A stretch of DNA of 64,000 nucleotides from Arion vulgaris (GCA_020796225.1 CM036764.1:25766233-25830232), one strand, 5' to 3'. Numbered from the stretch's first letter, positions 21,871-33,324 are shown. Notes: a model not told the origin generated them from the sequence alone. Program-made: numbers and translations.

Positions 21871-22850
21871 GATGTCTATCTCAATCTGGGAAGAGAAAAT
21901 GAATTTACAAATAAAATGTAATTCTTCTACTTTCTACTAATATAACATATAAATGTGAAAGTTTGGACAGCGTTTTATGATATAACAATTTACTCATGAT
22001 GATATATTATATACAGGGTGCTTCGTATTTTAACCACTTAACATGACTATAACTCTGATTTAAAACATTTGAATTCATTGAAAACGAAAAATGATAGAAA
22101 CTATTTTTAAAAATTAATTTCTCACTGAAACATAAAATTAGCTATGTAAAATAAAATAATAATAAAATAACAAGATGGGAGGATTTAAATACATTCAAAG
22201 TTAGCAGAACAAATAAAAATTACTCTCTGTGTCCGTTTGTGTGCTTCTCTGTAAAATTATGCAGCTCTGTGTTGCGGCTTCTTGTTGTGGCTCCTTCAAG
22301 TGTGTCCAAGTTTTCTGTTTAATCATTTGGCCCTCCCTCGCATTATTTTCTGGGACATTTAGTAGAGTGCAAAACAGTTTCTCACAAAAACGTGAATGAC
22401 ATGAAATTTATTTAGGAGTGCCCAGATCTGCTCATGTCTTAGAACAATATTTCATACGCCCACTTGCATTTATTTTAAACTAAGTTTCGCGCAAAAACTA
22501 CTGAACGAACAGAGACTTGAACTGGGTTATGAATCAAATTTAATTGTTCTTTTGTTCAAGCTTTCAAGTTTTCGTTTATTAGAAGCGTGTGCACACAAGA
22601 GACACTCCTATACAAAAAAACTGTTACGTTGTTAATGAGCTCAGTGTGACCGCCCAATTAAGTCCGAAATTGAGTAAACATGACCTTGGCCCTAACCTCA
22701 ATAAAAAAAAAATGAAAGGGAAATTATTACCCACCTCCCAAACTTGGTTCCTTGTTTATGACTAGTGACAACTTAGCTCCAGAGGCGCGGGCCCCCAAAG
22801 CGCGGGCCCGTAGCATTTGCTACTTCTGCTACTATGCTAATCCGGCTCTG
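21871..22850 (-). other. 5' non-coding part of the hAT element
   Basis: No coding signature is seen between the transposase start and the right terminus. TACAGGGTGCTTCGTATTTTAACC at 22013 resembles a TA-flanked Tc1/mariner-type end, but I found no matching second end. Confidence 0.6.
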
Positions 22851-22858
22851 GATAGGAA

Positions 22859-23000
22859 GATATTTCTAGAATGGGTTATGGTGTGCACTTCGTATATCGT
22901 GCATGTTACTGTCTCTGTTATCTATGTAGTCTATCTTTTGCGTGTACAACCTTTTTCCTTGTATTCACTCTATCTAAATAGCAGTGAACGTTGAGACACA
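22859..23000 (-). mobile_element. LINE remnant, other side of the hAT insertion
   Basis: The minus strand gives a degraded YSE-TRKKVVHAKDRLHR-type tail resembling 27535-27830 and the left part of 30770-31410. Joined with 19021-19142 it forms one LINE tail. Confidence 0.6.
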
Positions 23001-23039
23001 ACTTGTGTTGGTAATCTTATATTATTACTCTCTAAACCA

Positions 23040-23250
23040 CTATGGTATCTAGTTCAGACTCCGCGAAAGGCAATTTGGAAGCACATTCGTTTCCGTGGGA
23101 GTTTTACGAACGGTAAAAATAGACCTCACTTTTCGAAAAGTAATGGCAAACTGCTGAACATATAAGGGGTGTCTAGGAAATCAACGACTCGTTTACTATG
23201 GTTGATGGATACGTCCTGTAAAGGATATGAGACAATTTTCACTTCAAACC
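23040..23250 (+). mobile_element. SINE-E copy with degraded head
   Basis: The body has TTCGTTTCCGTGGGAGTTTTACGAACGGTAAAAATAGACC, AATGGCAAACTGCTGAAC, AGGAAATCAACGACTCGTTTAC and CGTCCTGTAAAGGATATG as separate blocks in the family order. The tRNA-like head is largely lost. Confidence 0.8.
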
Positions 23251-23487
23251 ACTGTCATTATTAGTGCAACAGGAAAAAAGTATCAGTTTCAGTGATATGA
23301 TATTATTTGTGATAACATTTTTACCATGATATTCATTTCTTGTAGTACATCGATGTTATTTTCATCTTCTTTGTACAATACGTTCTATGAATAATTGTAT
23401 TGAAACGATAATGATATAGAACAATTAATCAAGGCAACAATTTTGATGTCATCTTCAAGGTCCAGATCATAAGACAACATATGGAGG

Positions 23488-23640
23488 AGATCATCAGCTT
23501 AATGACACAACAGCTTACATGACATAGCAGCTTAGAGAACACAGCAGCTTACATGACACAACAGCTTACATGACATAGCAGCTTACAGGACACATCAGCT
23601 TACAGGACACAGCAGCTTACATCACACATCAGCATACAGG
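23488..23640. repeat. 17-bp array, about 9 units
   Basis: The unit is CAGCTTACATGACACAA with ATG/AGG and ACA/ATA variants. Confidence 0.85.
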
Positions 23641-23659
23641 GCACGTACTAAACTCAATA

Positions 23660-24000
23660 TCTAAAATATGAATGAGCGCTCAGTTCTACTGCACGGATCA
23701 GAGACATGGAAAACACGAATGAGGACAGACAGTCGCGTATAAGCTTTGAGGGAAAATGTTTCAGAAGAATTCTTTTAATTCGTTGGGATCAGAGAATACC
23801 AATTACTTAGATTACCCGTAGCGCATGCATCAACAAAGGGGTCCGAGAGGCAAGAGAGGTCAGGGAAAAGACCTAGAGAGACATGGAGACTAACAGCAGG
23901 AGAGATAAAGAAAAGAGGTGGAAATGACCTGGAATGAACTAAGCTGACTTGCTCGAGACAGATCTAGTTGAAGGAAATTTGTTGATGTCTTATGCTTGAA
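23660..24000 (+). mobile_element. LINE C-terminal remnant
   Basis: Legible parts are LHGSETWKTR, RSGKRPRETWRLTAGEIKKR and a final SS-K-FVDVL-like end. Order and spacing match the post-RT tail of the other copies; several stops. Confidence 0.65.
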
Positions 24001-25036
24001 AAGAAGTTAAGAAAAAGAACATGTTGCGAAGATAATTAACTTATGCTGGTGATCATTTGGTTTCTATAGTTGTATTTCTCTACGCAAATGTGTTATACAT
24101 TCTCTGCTATTAGGTTGAGTAAGTGACATTTTTCCTTCAAGATGTTGAGGTCATGATAGCATGATTCGTACTCACAGTAGATTCAAGGGTTAGTTGATGT
24201 GTAGTTTTTAATTAAATTAGTTTGTTCAAGCATATGACTGCTACCACTTTAAAATGCTGCAACTGGGATTTAGCAAGAAAGATACTTAAAAATGTTTAAC
24301 TTCAATGAAAATATCTAGCATATCGTTGTCAAAGAAAGTGTTGAAATGTTTTTGAATATGTCATTATGAATTTCATGTAATATACCAGTTAACAAAGATA
24401 ATCAATCATGAGATTGAGTAATATTAGTAATGTTATTAACTAGTTCTGTTGTTGATCTTCTGCCATTCCAAAACGTTAATCTCCTTGGTACATTTTTCGT
24501 TTATTTTCCTCTGTTTTCGTATCAATTTATTTTAATGTTATCACAATGTACTCCAACTTCTCTTCTTTGTCCATTTAGGATAAATCATGATAGTATCATG
24601 ATCTTAATCTGTGAGAAAAACTGCATGTGTTTGATAGTACCAGTCAGTATCTTACAATTAGTCATTTCAACAGAAAAATATGTTGTGTTTAATCTTTCGT
24701 TCAACTTCCTCTTCGTGATTTCAAATTATCTTCTTGCATATTATCTTTTGCCCATTGTTCAACCCTTATTGTAAAACTGGCTATGTGTAGCAATAAATAC
24801 GTCTATTTCTTGTATCTATTGATATAGACTTGTTGTATAGAATGTACTTCACTTTTCAGACTGACAACTCAGCTTGACCTTTTCTATTCTATATCTATTT
24901 TTGAGATACCTCTCACCTCAGATGCTATCAGAGTTTATCGGTAACCCGATCTACTTTCTCGCTATAATAGTGTCCCATTTTCCAGCAAACATTATTATAA
25001 AAATGACTTCAGTTACATAATCATGAATGTATCTGT
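24001..25036. other. no recognised feature
   Basis: AT-rich. A 114-codon hydrophobic plus frame (24430-24774) has no motif or gene context, so I do not call it. Confidence 0.45.
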
Positions 25037-25660
25037 AGCGGCATGATAACCTTAGATATTATGTAGCGGCATGAAGCCTCCATAATCTTAAATATTATGT
25101 AGCGGCATGAAGCCTCCATAATCTTAGATATTATGTAGCGGCATGAAGCCTCCATAATCTTAAATATTATGTAGCGGCATGAAGCCTCCATAATCTTAGA
25201 TATTATGTATCGGCATGAAGCCTCCATAATCTTAGATAGTATGTAGCGGCATGAAGCCTCCATAATCTTAGATAGTATGTAACGGCATGAAGCCTCCATA
25301 ATCTTAGATATTATGTAACGGCATGAAGCCTCCATAATCTTAGATATTATGTAGCGGCATGAAGCCTCCATAATCTTAAATATTATGTAGCGGCATGAAG
25401 CCTCCATAATCTTAGATATTATGTATCGGCATGAAGCCTCCATAATCTTAGATATTATGTAGCGGCATGAAGCATCCATAAACTTAAATATTATGTAGCG
25501 GCATGAAGCCTCCATAATCTTAGATAGTATGTAGCGGCATGAAGCCTCCATAATCTTAGATAGTATGTAGCGGCATGAAGCCTCCATAATCTTAGATAGT
25601 ATGTAGCGGCATGAAGCCTCCATAAACTTAGATAGTATGTAACGGCCTGAAGCCTCCATA
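25037..25660. repeat. 36-bp array, about 17 units
   Basis: The unit is CGGCATGAAGCCTCCATAATC then TTAGATATTATGTAG, with ATATT/ATAGT and TAG/TAA/TAT variants. Because 36 is a multiple of three, a 212-codon minus frame of 12-residue repeats runs through it; that frame is not a gene. Confidence 0.95.
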
Positions 25661-25720
25661 GCACTAGATACGGTCTTGTTAACCTAAGAACGGGTCTTAT
25701 TTTTTATTATACTAGGACGT

Positions 25721-25759
25721 GTAGTGGGCGTCTGTAGTGGGCGTCTGTAGTGGGCGTCT
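25721..25759 (+). repeat. 13-bp triplication at a SINE 5' end
   Basis: GTAGTGGGCGTCT occurs three times exactly, merging with the GCGTCTGTAGC start of the adjacent SINE-E. Confidence 0.9.
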
Positions 25760-26005
25760 GTAGCTTAAGTGGTAGTGAGCTCGATCACAACTCAAGCGTA
25801 CTAGGTTCAAACCCCGCGACGCGCAAGGCTGGAAGCAAATTCGTTTCAGTGGGAGTTTTACGAAAGGTAAAAATAGACCTCACCGTTCAAAAAGGAATGG
25901 CAAACTACTGAACGTAAAAGTGGTGCCTATAAAATCAATTACTCTTTTATTGTGGTTGATGGCTACGTCCTGTAAAGGATATGCCACGATTTTCATTCAT
26001 TTTAA
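25754..26005 (+). mobile_element. SINE-E copy
   Basis: Head: GTAGCTTAAGTGGTAGTGAGC (A box) and TAGGTTCAAACCCCG (B box). Body: AATAGACCTCACCGTTC, AATGGCAAACTACTGAACG, GTGGTGCCTATAAAATCAA and TGATGGCTACGTCCTGTAAAGG. This is one of the two most complete family-E copies, with 55929-56181. Confidence 0.9.
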
Positions 26006-26169
26006 TTTTTAGAACGTGTAGGCCAACACATGTATAAAAATAAAAAAATTAACTCATTGCGGAAATCAAATTTATGTTCAAAGTATTTAGAAAAATGTAT
26101 GTATAAATATATGGTGTATTTTTGAGTATGTGAGTGCGTTTGTGTGTGTGTGTTAAACAGTGTTCATAC

Positions 26170-26395
26170 CATGAAGTATATTGTGGAAAAGGTGTTATGT
26201 TCTAATCGATGGGTGATATGGTTCACATCAATCTATCCACCTTTACGTTCCCATACCTCTCTGGTACATAAGTAAAACTCGGTCAACACGAGATTTGTTA
26301 AGGTCGGAGAAACCAAACTCTGACTAAGGAATTTGATCTTGGAACCACACGACTACCAAACAAGTGAATTAACTACTACGTTATCGCAAATCTTA
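26170..26395 (-). mobile_element. possible tRNA-headed SINE
   Basis: The minus strand has TAACGTAGTAGTTAATTCACTTG and CCAAGATCAAATTCC, weak A- and B-box matches at plausible spacing. The body resembles no other repeat here. Confidence 0.35.
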
Positions 26396-26678
26396 AATTA
26401 ACTGTCCTGATTTACAAAAAATGGTTATTCCTTGCTATGTACTATCACATTCCTCACGGGACATTGAGTAGCAGCACCAGTAGCTCCCGTCAAGAAAAAT
26501 CTGATGTCAATTACTTTACCTGATCTAGACGTGGTTTAACCTATAGCAGTGTGTATTACCTGACTTGGCTGCTTAGCAATATCCAAAAACCTGTTCCTGT
26601 ATTTCATAAAGTTGTTGCAAGTACACTTGCGTATCCTATATTATTTATTGTACGTGTGGATATCGATAACAGGGTAGA

Positions 26679-27089
26679 TTGCAGTTTACTTCCATCCTTC
26701 TCTCATTTACAATTATGTTTAGTTTTTCCTTGCAGTTTACTTCCATCCTTCTCTCATTTACAATTTTGTTTAGTTTTTCCTTGCAGTTTACTTCCATCCT
26801 TCTCTCATTTACAATTATGTTTAGTTTTTCCTTGCAGTTTACTTCCATCCCTCTCTCATTTACAATTATGTTTAGTTTTTCCTTGCAGTTTACTTCCATC
26901 CCTCTCTCATTTACAATTATGTTTAGTTTTTCCTTGCAGTTTACTTCCATCCTTCTCTCATTTACAATTATGTTTAGTTTTTCCTTGCAGTTTACTTCCA
27001 TCCTTCTCTCATTTACAATTATGTTTAGTTTTTCCTTGCAGTTTACTTCCATCCCTCTCTCATTTACAATTATGTTTAGTTTTTCCTTG
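26679..27089. repeat. 51-bp array, 8 units
   Basis: The unit is TTGCAGTTTACTTCCATCCTT, CTCTCATTTACAATTATG, TTTAGTTTTTCC. Period 51 is a multiple of three and keeps frames open on both strands (228 codons plus, 135 minus); these are artefacts. Confidence 0.95.
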
Positions 27090-27184
27090 TTTGTCTTCCT
27101 TTCATAAAGATGTATTTTACTTTCGTTTCGATTTCAATCACAATTGTATACATACATGCGGCTTATGCATTTTCTTCTATGCAT

Positions 27185-27368
27185 GTGAGGTGGGCAACAT
27201 CACGCCGGCCGTCTTTATATCCCAGTGCTTTTTCTGATACCCATTTGGGGCTAGGTCGACCTGAGAGCCATTACATTCGTAAACTGTTACACGCCTACTT
27301 GTGGAATTGAACCCGGCCACTAGCCTAAGAAGCGAGTGCACTAACAACTACGCTACTACCGCTCTCCC
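27185..27368 (-). mobile_element. SINE-G, tRNA-headed
   Basis: The minus strand carries GGTAGTAGCGTAGTTGTTAGTGC (A box) and CCGGGTTCAATTCCAC (B box) followed by a body to about 27185. No second copy was found. Confidence 0.6.
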
Positions 27369-27534
27369 TCTTGTTCCATACATTATAAACTACCACATTT
27401 GTCTGTTTTGATCTTAATTGTATTTTGTATCCCTTGCTTAATGGACACAGTTTGCTGGAAATTCAGTTCAATTTCTTGTTACGTTTTGTAAACAAAAAAT
27501 AACTACCTGACTTCTTGTCCTGACTGAAACTTGT

Positions 27535-27830
27535 TGTGGGTACAATACAAAGCAGCCCTTATTACAACACATAAGGGTCTGTTACTCGGATACAGTGGAT
27601 ACAAAGAAAAAGATCGTCCACGCAAAAGGTGGACCACAGAGATAACAGAGGCGACAGAAGGCACTGTTTATGAAGCGCACACAAAGCCCGTTTTAGAAAT
27701 CTCTTCTTGCCCTTGAAGATTTGAGGCAAATCAGGACTGGAGAAAAGATAGGAAGACAAGGCGCATAGAGAGGCTCGCTTCAGGTATCTCTTTTGTTGTA
27801 CCTGACGCCGAAAATAAAAACAGGATTAGA
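27535..27830 (+). mobile_element. LINE C-terminal remnant
   Basis: YSGYKEKDRPRKRWTTEITEAT and VYEAHTKPVLEISSCP match the tail read on the minus strand at 30770-31040. A stop and frame change follow. Confidence 0.65.
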
Positions 27831-27844
27831 GAATATGATAGAAA

Positions 27845-27990
27845 TAATCTATTGTTGGCCGTCCTCGGTATTGTGTTCCATCTGTGATTCATATCTGTCA
27901 GTTATTGTTCTTCTGTTCTCCTCCAGGTCGTTTTAGGTCTTCCCCATTGTCGTTTACCCTCTGGTGTACATCTTAGTTCAGTTTTCGTGA
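27845..27990 (-). mobile_element. LINE C-terminal remnant
   Basis: The minus strand reads TPEGKRQWGRPKTTWRRTEEQ, stop, LTDMNHRWNTI, the same subfamily as 1700-1990. It lies back to back with the plus-strand remnant at 27535. Confidence 0.65.
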
Positions 27991-28609
27991 CTGGGTTAGT
28001 CTATAACATCGAAGTCCGATGCATTTCTAACGTCTCTTTGTATATGTTCATATTCTCTTGTTGCCACAGTGCAAGCATGTCTTGGATAAAGATAGCATTT
28101 GAACAGAACATGTGTAAGAGTTTCCACAGACAAGCTCTATGTAAGTGTTTGAATATTTCTTGTTCTCCCATTCTTCAGAATTCTGATCAATATATAGTAA
28201 AGCTTAATGTTACACCTTGACAAATTATAATAAATATGTTTCGTGCACTTAAAGTTCGAAAGTCAATACCGTGAACTTATTTTATCCACAACAAATATAT
28301 TTCTTTCATTACAAAACTGTGTTGCTTAAATACAAGCAATCTTGCAACAACAACATTGTTTACATTTCTTTCGAAGCTGACATTTCTGATCTATCACTTC
28401 GAAAGCATTTCTACATGCATGTTTCCAAATATATTTATAGATATTTTGTTATCTTCACATTTAAAAAATCAAAGCTTTATAGCCAACATTTTCCATTTCT
28501 TTATAACTCTAACATTTATCCCCACGGGAACAAATAATATCACATCACGAACTAGGATATTTTGAATTTAAGAGCAGAGGTGAACTCATTTGTAGATAAT
28601 AATGTAGGC
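27991..28609. other. no recognised feature
   Basis: AT-rich; frames of 66-88 codons with no recognisable motif. Confidence 0.45.
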
Positions 28610-28629
28610 AAAGGAATGTTCATCGTAGT

Positions 28630-28740
28630 TAGAAAGCAATGACAAACCACTGAACGTAATAATGCCTAGAAAATCACAAACAGCGTTAAAAGCTGGGGTT
28701 GATTCGCAAAGTCCTTTAAAGGATATGCAATTAACTAACT
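28630..28740 (+). mobile_element. SINE-D body, 5'-truncated, 20-bp TSD
   Basis: Body blocks AGAAAGCAATGACAAACCACTGAACG, TGCCTAGAAAATCACAAACAG and TTTAAAGGATATGC are present without a tRNA head. AAAGGAATGTTCATCGTAGT at 28610-28629 recurs with one mismatch at 28741-28760, a 20-bp TSD. Confidence 0.85.
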
Positions 28741-28760
28741 AAAGGAATGTTTATCGTAGT

Positions 28761-29084
28761 CGATATTTAATAACCATTCGGTTATCAGTTATATGAGGAC
28801 TATCATCATAGCACTTCGGACAAGTCCATAGGTGTTCAGTCCCCGCCTCAAAATATCCAGCAGTGTCCTGCGGCCCAACACGCCAATTCGATGTTGATTA
28901 ATCAATCTCTTTGCATATTTGGTATGTCGTTCTTGTCGTTACTGACGTGTATGTTTAACTCTGATATTTAATGTCTAGTCAGTACTGACGTGTGACGTGT
29001 ATGTTTAACTCTGATCTTTAATGTCCAATCGGTACTGAAGTGAATGTTATTGTCCAGTCGTTATTAAACTCATTAATACGTACT
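28761..29084. other. no gene; short imperfect duplication
   Basis: Phrases around GACGTGTATGTTTAACTCTGAT-TTTAATGTC occur twice near 28944-29030. Otherwise nothing recognised. Confidence 0.45.
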
Positions 29085-29285
29085 TGTATTCATCTAGAAC
29101 ACATGGTGATAACCGGCAAAATCGAAGGGAGACGAGACATAGGAAGAGAGAGAGAGAGACAATTTTAAACAGCCTAACTCGTTGGCAGGAAAGAGAGATA
29201 ACATCTGAGATGATAGCAAATACAAGGAACACATATTTGTGAAGATTCATGATCGCCTACGCCAGTAGACACGGCACCTGATGGT
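29085..29285 (+). mobile_element. LINE C-terminal remnant
   Basis: LEHMVITGKIEGRRDIGRER, then SEMIANTRN and a HDRLRQ-like end. Same subfamily as 54780-55108 and 43245-43625. A (GA) run interrupts the Arg-rich block. Confidence 0.65.
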
Positions 29286-29489
29286 GATTCATCCATACAA
29301 TATTTCAGATGCACCTTCCCTATATGCCGCAGGTTCCCATGTACCCGGACACAACGTATTCGTGTTGTTGGTACAAATCTCAGAGATCATAAATAATCGT
29401 TACCTACAGAGTTGATAAGAAGGAAAGCACCGAAGAAGAAGAATTTATTCTAATCTCAGAAACAAACATAAAACAAGAAACAACAAATT

Positions 29490-29640
29490 CAACCCATGGA
29501 ATGTCTACGTAGAATGCTGGTGGTAACAAGAAGAGACCGATTGAGAAGTGAAGACATCAGGAAAAAAGTGGGTAGAGCACCAGTACTGAACTTCATCAAG
29601 TACAAACGAATTACATGCCTTACATGATTCAAATAATAGA
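29490..29640 (+). mobile_element. LINE tail fragment
   Basis: ECLRRMLVVTRRDRLRSEDI and VLNFIKYKRITCL correspond to the CLRR..TRRDR..NE..R..QFI..QQ segment of post-RT tails. Confidence 0.6.
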
Positions 29641-29700
29641 AGTGAATCTACAACCCTAACCAGAATAAGAATTTCATATAAAATATGGTGTTGTTATACA

Positions 29701-29900
29701 ATAGCACTATACGGGTAGACAAAAGAAGAATAGTAAACCACTAGCACTATACGGGTAGACAAAAGAAGAATAGTAAACCACTAGCACTATACGGGTAGAC
29801 AAAGGAAGAATAGTAAACCACTAGCACTATACGGGTAGACAAAGGAAGAATTGTAAACCACTAGCACTATACGGGTAGACAAAAGAAGAATTGTAAACCA
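29701..29900. repeat. 40-bp array, 5 units
   Basis: The unit is ATAGCACTATACGGGTAGAC then AAAAGAAGAATAGTAAACCA, with AAAAG/AAAGG and ATAG/ATTG variants. Sequence unrelated to the other 40-bp arrays. Confidence 0.95.
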
Positions 29901-30769
29901 ACAAAAAAAAACGGTGTCGTTAGTCACCACAGGCTGAGAATCTTACTGAGAAGGAGATCGGATCACTTATGTACTAATTGGTTCGATGTGCTGTGATGAT
30001 GATCCGATGACTAAATTAAATCTAAAACGCTTTAAGAACATTAACTACATCAACGCGCTAACAACGTTAACTACATCAAAACTATGACAACATTGACACC
30101 GTCAACACTCTAACAACATTGACGATGTCAACACTTTATCATCATTTACTTCGTCTACACACTCATTACACAGACAAGGTCAACACTCTAAGAACATTGA
30201 TTACGCAAGTCTCTACACAAATTAGCACATCAGTCAAATACCATAGTCTCATTAACGCATTAGCATGCACATAGATGAACATACACTCCATCATACTAGC
30301 TTGGGTGAGCACTTCATCGGCAACTGTCTGTTCATATTCTATATTTAGAACTTGTTAGGTAGATTTACTTAGGTAGACGTTTACCGACAGAGAGAGCGAG
30401 AGAGAGAGAGATTCAATCACTGGATTGTGCTTATACCGCTAGGGCATACGGTGCGAGAGCACAGATGGCGCATGTGATAACATATTATAGATATTGATAA
30501 CACTTTTGAAAGTTGAAAGTGTCGACAATTTATGTATGTGGCTGCTTTCACAGATTGTGCTAATATGCGTTTTCGGTTTCATATGCTCGTGAATTTGCAC
30601 GAGCGTTTGTGTGCTTACGCACGCGTGTCGAGATGTTTGAAATATGTGAGACAGTGTTAATCTTTGTTCAACTATAAAAAATTAGATGTGTGTAGTATTG
30701 TTTTGATAAATGACATAATTGTAGATAATAAGGGCTACATAGTGTTTTCGGTATCACGTTTCTTTCTCT
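29901..30769. other. no gene; degenerate ACATTGAC-TCAACACT repeats
   Basis: From about 30030 to 30250 phrases such as TAACAACATTGAC and GTCAACACTCTAA recur irregularly. A (GA) microsatellite lies at 30390-30410, next to weak minus-strand pol III-like boxes. Confidence 0.4.
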
Positions 30770-31410
30770 AATCATGTTTTGCCTCACAGCGTCAGGATAA
30801 GAAGAGATTTCTAGAACGGATGTTTGTTTGCGCCTCATAAATAGTGTTTTTCGTCGCCTCTCTTATCTCTGAGGTCCACCTTTTACGTGAACGACTTTTT
30901 GCTTTGTATCCACATTATTGGAGGAACATTGCTCTTTGAGGCTGTTGGTAATCTGCTTATGTGGCCGAACCATTTAATTTGTTGATTCTTGACGAAGGTT
31001 TGTACTGATGTTGTAATCCATTTTTCCCTTATGTCTTCATTTTAAAACTGGTTTCTTCTTGATACCCCAGCATTCTGTGTCGACACTTCATCTCTGTTGT
31101 GACTAGTTTTCTTCATGTTACCCCCATCATTCTGTGTAGATACTTCATCTCTGTTGTGACTAGTTTTCTTCTTGATACCCCCAGCATTCTGTGTCGACAC
31201 TTCATCTCTGTTGTGACTAGTTTTCTTCTTGATACCCCCAGCATTCTGTGTCGACACTTCATCTCTGTTGTGACTAGTTTTCTTCTATCATTTAATGTCA
31301 GCATCCAGGTTTGCCACTTATAGCATAATGTTGGGAAAAATATTATGTTTAACAATGTTCTTTTAGTGTTCATAGTGACATGTTTGCATTTAAAAATTGG
31401 TGTCATTTGT
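30770..31410 (-). mobile_element. LINE remnant with internal 57-bp expansion
   Basis: The minus strand reads NTKRTLLNIIFFPTLCYKWQT, then RRKLVTTEMKCRHRMLGVS several times, then RINKLNGSATY-type and KRWTSEIREAT segments to about 30830. The RT core is missing. The repeated 19-residue block is a single block in related copies. Confidence 0.75.
31050..31290. repeat. 57-bp array inside LINE coding sequence, 4 units
   Basis: GACTAG recurs at 31101, 31158, 31215 and 31272, an exact 57-bp (19-codon) spacing, so the expansion keeps the LINE frame. One unit is more diverged (CATGTTACCCCCATCAT). Confidence 0.95.
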
Positions 31411-31607
31411 TTTATTATTTGCTTTGCTTTATTGCATCTATGTTAAATTTTGTTAGTTATTCTTCCGTTTCTTACAGTAATCAACATTGGAACAACATGG
31501 TAAAATAGTGAAAGTGTTATGCAACTAAACAACAACGTACATGTCTAAATACAAGATGCAGTCGATTCCTTAGTCACCCCAGATGGAAATGCTCACTCCG
31601 AACTTTC

Positions 31608-31812
31608 TCAGATTTGGGGAACATTTGGAAACACAATCTCAGATTTGGAGAACGTTTGGGAACACATTCTCAGATTTGGAGAACGTTTGGGAACACATTC
31701 TCAGATTTGGGGAATGTTTGGGAATACATTCTCAGATTTGAAGAACATTTTGAAATACATTCTCAGATTTGGAGAACATATGGAAACACATTCTCAGATT
31801 TGAAGAACATAT
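31608..31812. repeat. about 31-bp array, 7 units
   Basis: The unit is CTCAGATTTGGAGAACGTTTG then GGAACACATT, with ACATTT/ACATAT variants. Confidence 0.92.
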
Positions 31813-32424
31813 GAAAATAATCATATCAACTACTGTATAATTGAGCTACTTCTGATAATTGCAATCAACTGAAATGACAAAGCGTTGATGTGCTCTCCAA
31901 GCATGAGTAGTTTGTACAGTGTATATTCCATATTATTAGTATTTATTCATTCAATGGATGTCAAATATAGTAGCGGATTTCTAATGTGTCTGGAGAGAAC
32001 ATTCATTTCGTCTGCTGGAGTTAACACGAAATTGTAAACTTCTGATCTACAAGGAGATAACATTGAAAGGCAACATTTAATCATATATTTTTCCAAGTTC
32101 ATTGTTCTATGTTTGTACGCTTTTGATATTTAACCCATTCACTTTTCCAGCCGGCATACTGACTGGCAGAAATGTTGAAAATGACACAAAGACTGTATAC
32201 TGGTTAATTCAGGATATGTTGCAATATAAATGCGTCGAAGGGGAAAAAATAAAGTGCGGAATGAAAGGGTTAACGGAAAGGTTACAAGAATAGAAGACAG
32301 AGAATGTTAGAGAGAAACGAGATCAAATTAAACTGTCACATAAAAGAAAACTATAGACATATAGAATAATACTTCATTTTTGGTTATGGATTGAAATAAG
32401 AGAAACACGTAGAAAGATATTGTG
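31813..32424. other. no recognised feature
   Basis: A 63-codon plus frame at 32102 has no motif. Nothing else identified. Confidence 0.45.
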
Positions 32425-32720
32425 AAAGCATCGGTAGTGTAGTGGTTAGTTCACTTGCTTCATAAACGCATGATCCAGGATTAAATTCGCAGCTGAAGGA
32501 CCAGTCAACGATTCACGACCCCAGTGCACCGGCTGGAGCAGGTTTCGGTATGAGTGGATGTTGTCTATAGAAGTTTCTAACCTCCAGAGGCTTACATATA
32601 CTATCCTGGGCATGCGGGTGTTTACGGTAATGAGAGAGCGGACAGGCTTGCATCAACAGCATCGATTGTTGGGGAGTTATGAATTATGGATAAGGGGGAT
32701 ATTCTTCGGTCTCTTCGCGA
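32425..32720 (+). mobile_element. SINE-K, tRNA-headed
   Basis: ATCGGTAGTGTAGTGGTTAGTTC is a good A box and ATCCAGGATTAAATTCGC a degenerate B box. The body contains GACCCCAGTGCACCGGCTGG and AATGAGAGAGCGGACAGGCTT, the latter shared with about 2436-2456. Confidence 0.65.
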
Positions 32721-33324
32721 CAGTCTGTTAGATGGGGACACATGAAAACCAAGTCTTTCTCACATACTAAATGTGATTGCAGCATATTGAAAAAACGGTT
32801 GCATATATCTGTTTTAATTCTATTTGTTTATATTGAGAAGACATTACAGTGCTACGCCGCAGAGTTGTTGTAAAAAGAGTAACAAAAATGGCTGCTCCAT
32901 GCTCCGTTTGACTAGAAAAGTAACACATAAATAAAAGAAAGACACCCCAAACGCAGAAAAAAACATTTGCTAATTACAAGTTGTGGTGAAAGTCTGAATA
33001 GCAAAACAAAATAAACCAGGATAAAAATGGTCTAGCAGACATAGAGATGTTCTATTTGTGAAACGGGTGCAAAAATGCATGAATGTCTTAGGCCATACGA
33101 GAGAACTTGGGCCAAAGCAAGCACGTCTTGGTAACTATAGATCACAGTGTTCTTCTCCTTCAATGATACAGCATTGCTTGAACTCTTGCCCTTCGGCTCA
33201 ATGGCATGTATTATTTATATTGTATAGCATTCAAAAGTTGATATGTCTGTGTATGTTTTATTTGCACTGAACTGGTGCCAAAATCTAACTTTCCTAATTC
33301 TCTGCTGTTCACTCTCCCGTGTGT
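32721..33324. other. no recognised feature
   Basis: Small plus frames (for example 33058-33270) lack motifs. No repeat or tRNA-like element seen. Confidence 0.45.

Larger units (their letters stand above)
19151..22850 (-). mobile_element. 3.7-kb hAT transposon, complete ends, dead
   Basis: The left end CAGAGCCGGATTAG is mirrored exactly by CTAATCCGGCTCTG at the right end. GATAGGAA is duplicated at 19143-19150 and 22851-22858, the 8-bp TSD expected for hAT. Just inside each end are two copies of a GCGCGGG(G)CCC motif, probably subterminal transposase-binding repeats. The transposase is on the minus strand. The element sits in an older LINE remnant. Confidence 0.95.

Noticed and set aside
22013..22036. 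Complete Tc1/mariner MITE inside the hAT
   Set aside because: Only one CAGGGTG end next to TA is visible; no inverted partner within the hAT.
24430..24774. 114-codon hydrophobic ORF as a membrane protein
   Set aside because: AT-rich sequence yields hydrophobic frames by chance; no motif, homologue or repeat support.
25021..25659. 212-codon minus ORF of 12-residue repeats
   Set aside because: Product of the 36-bp array; no signal peptide or unique flanking domain.
26551..27237. 228-codon hydrophobic plus ORF
   Set aside because: The central 140 residues are the 51-bp array; flanks are unconserved and no gene context exists.
32102..32293. 63-codon ORF resembling a piggyBac-type transposase tail
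   Set aside because: A vague resemblance (TGRNVENDTKTVY) without catalytic motifs, inverted repeats or a TTAA target.
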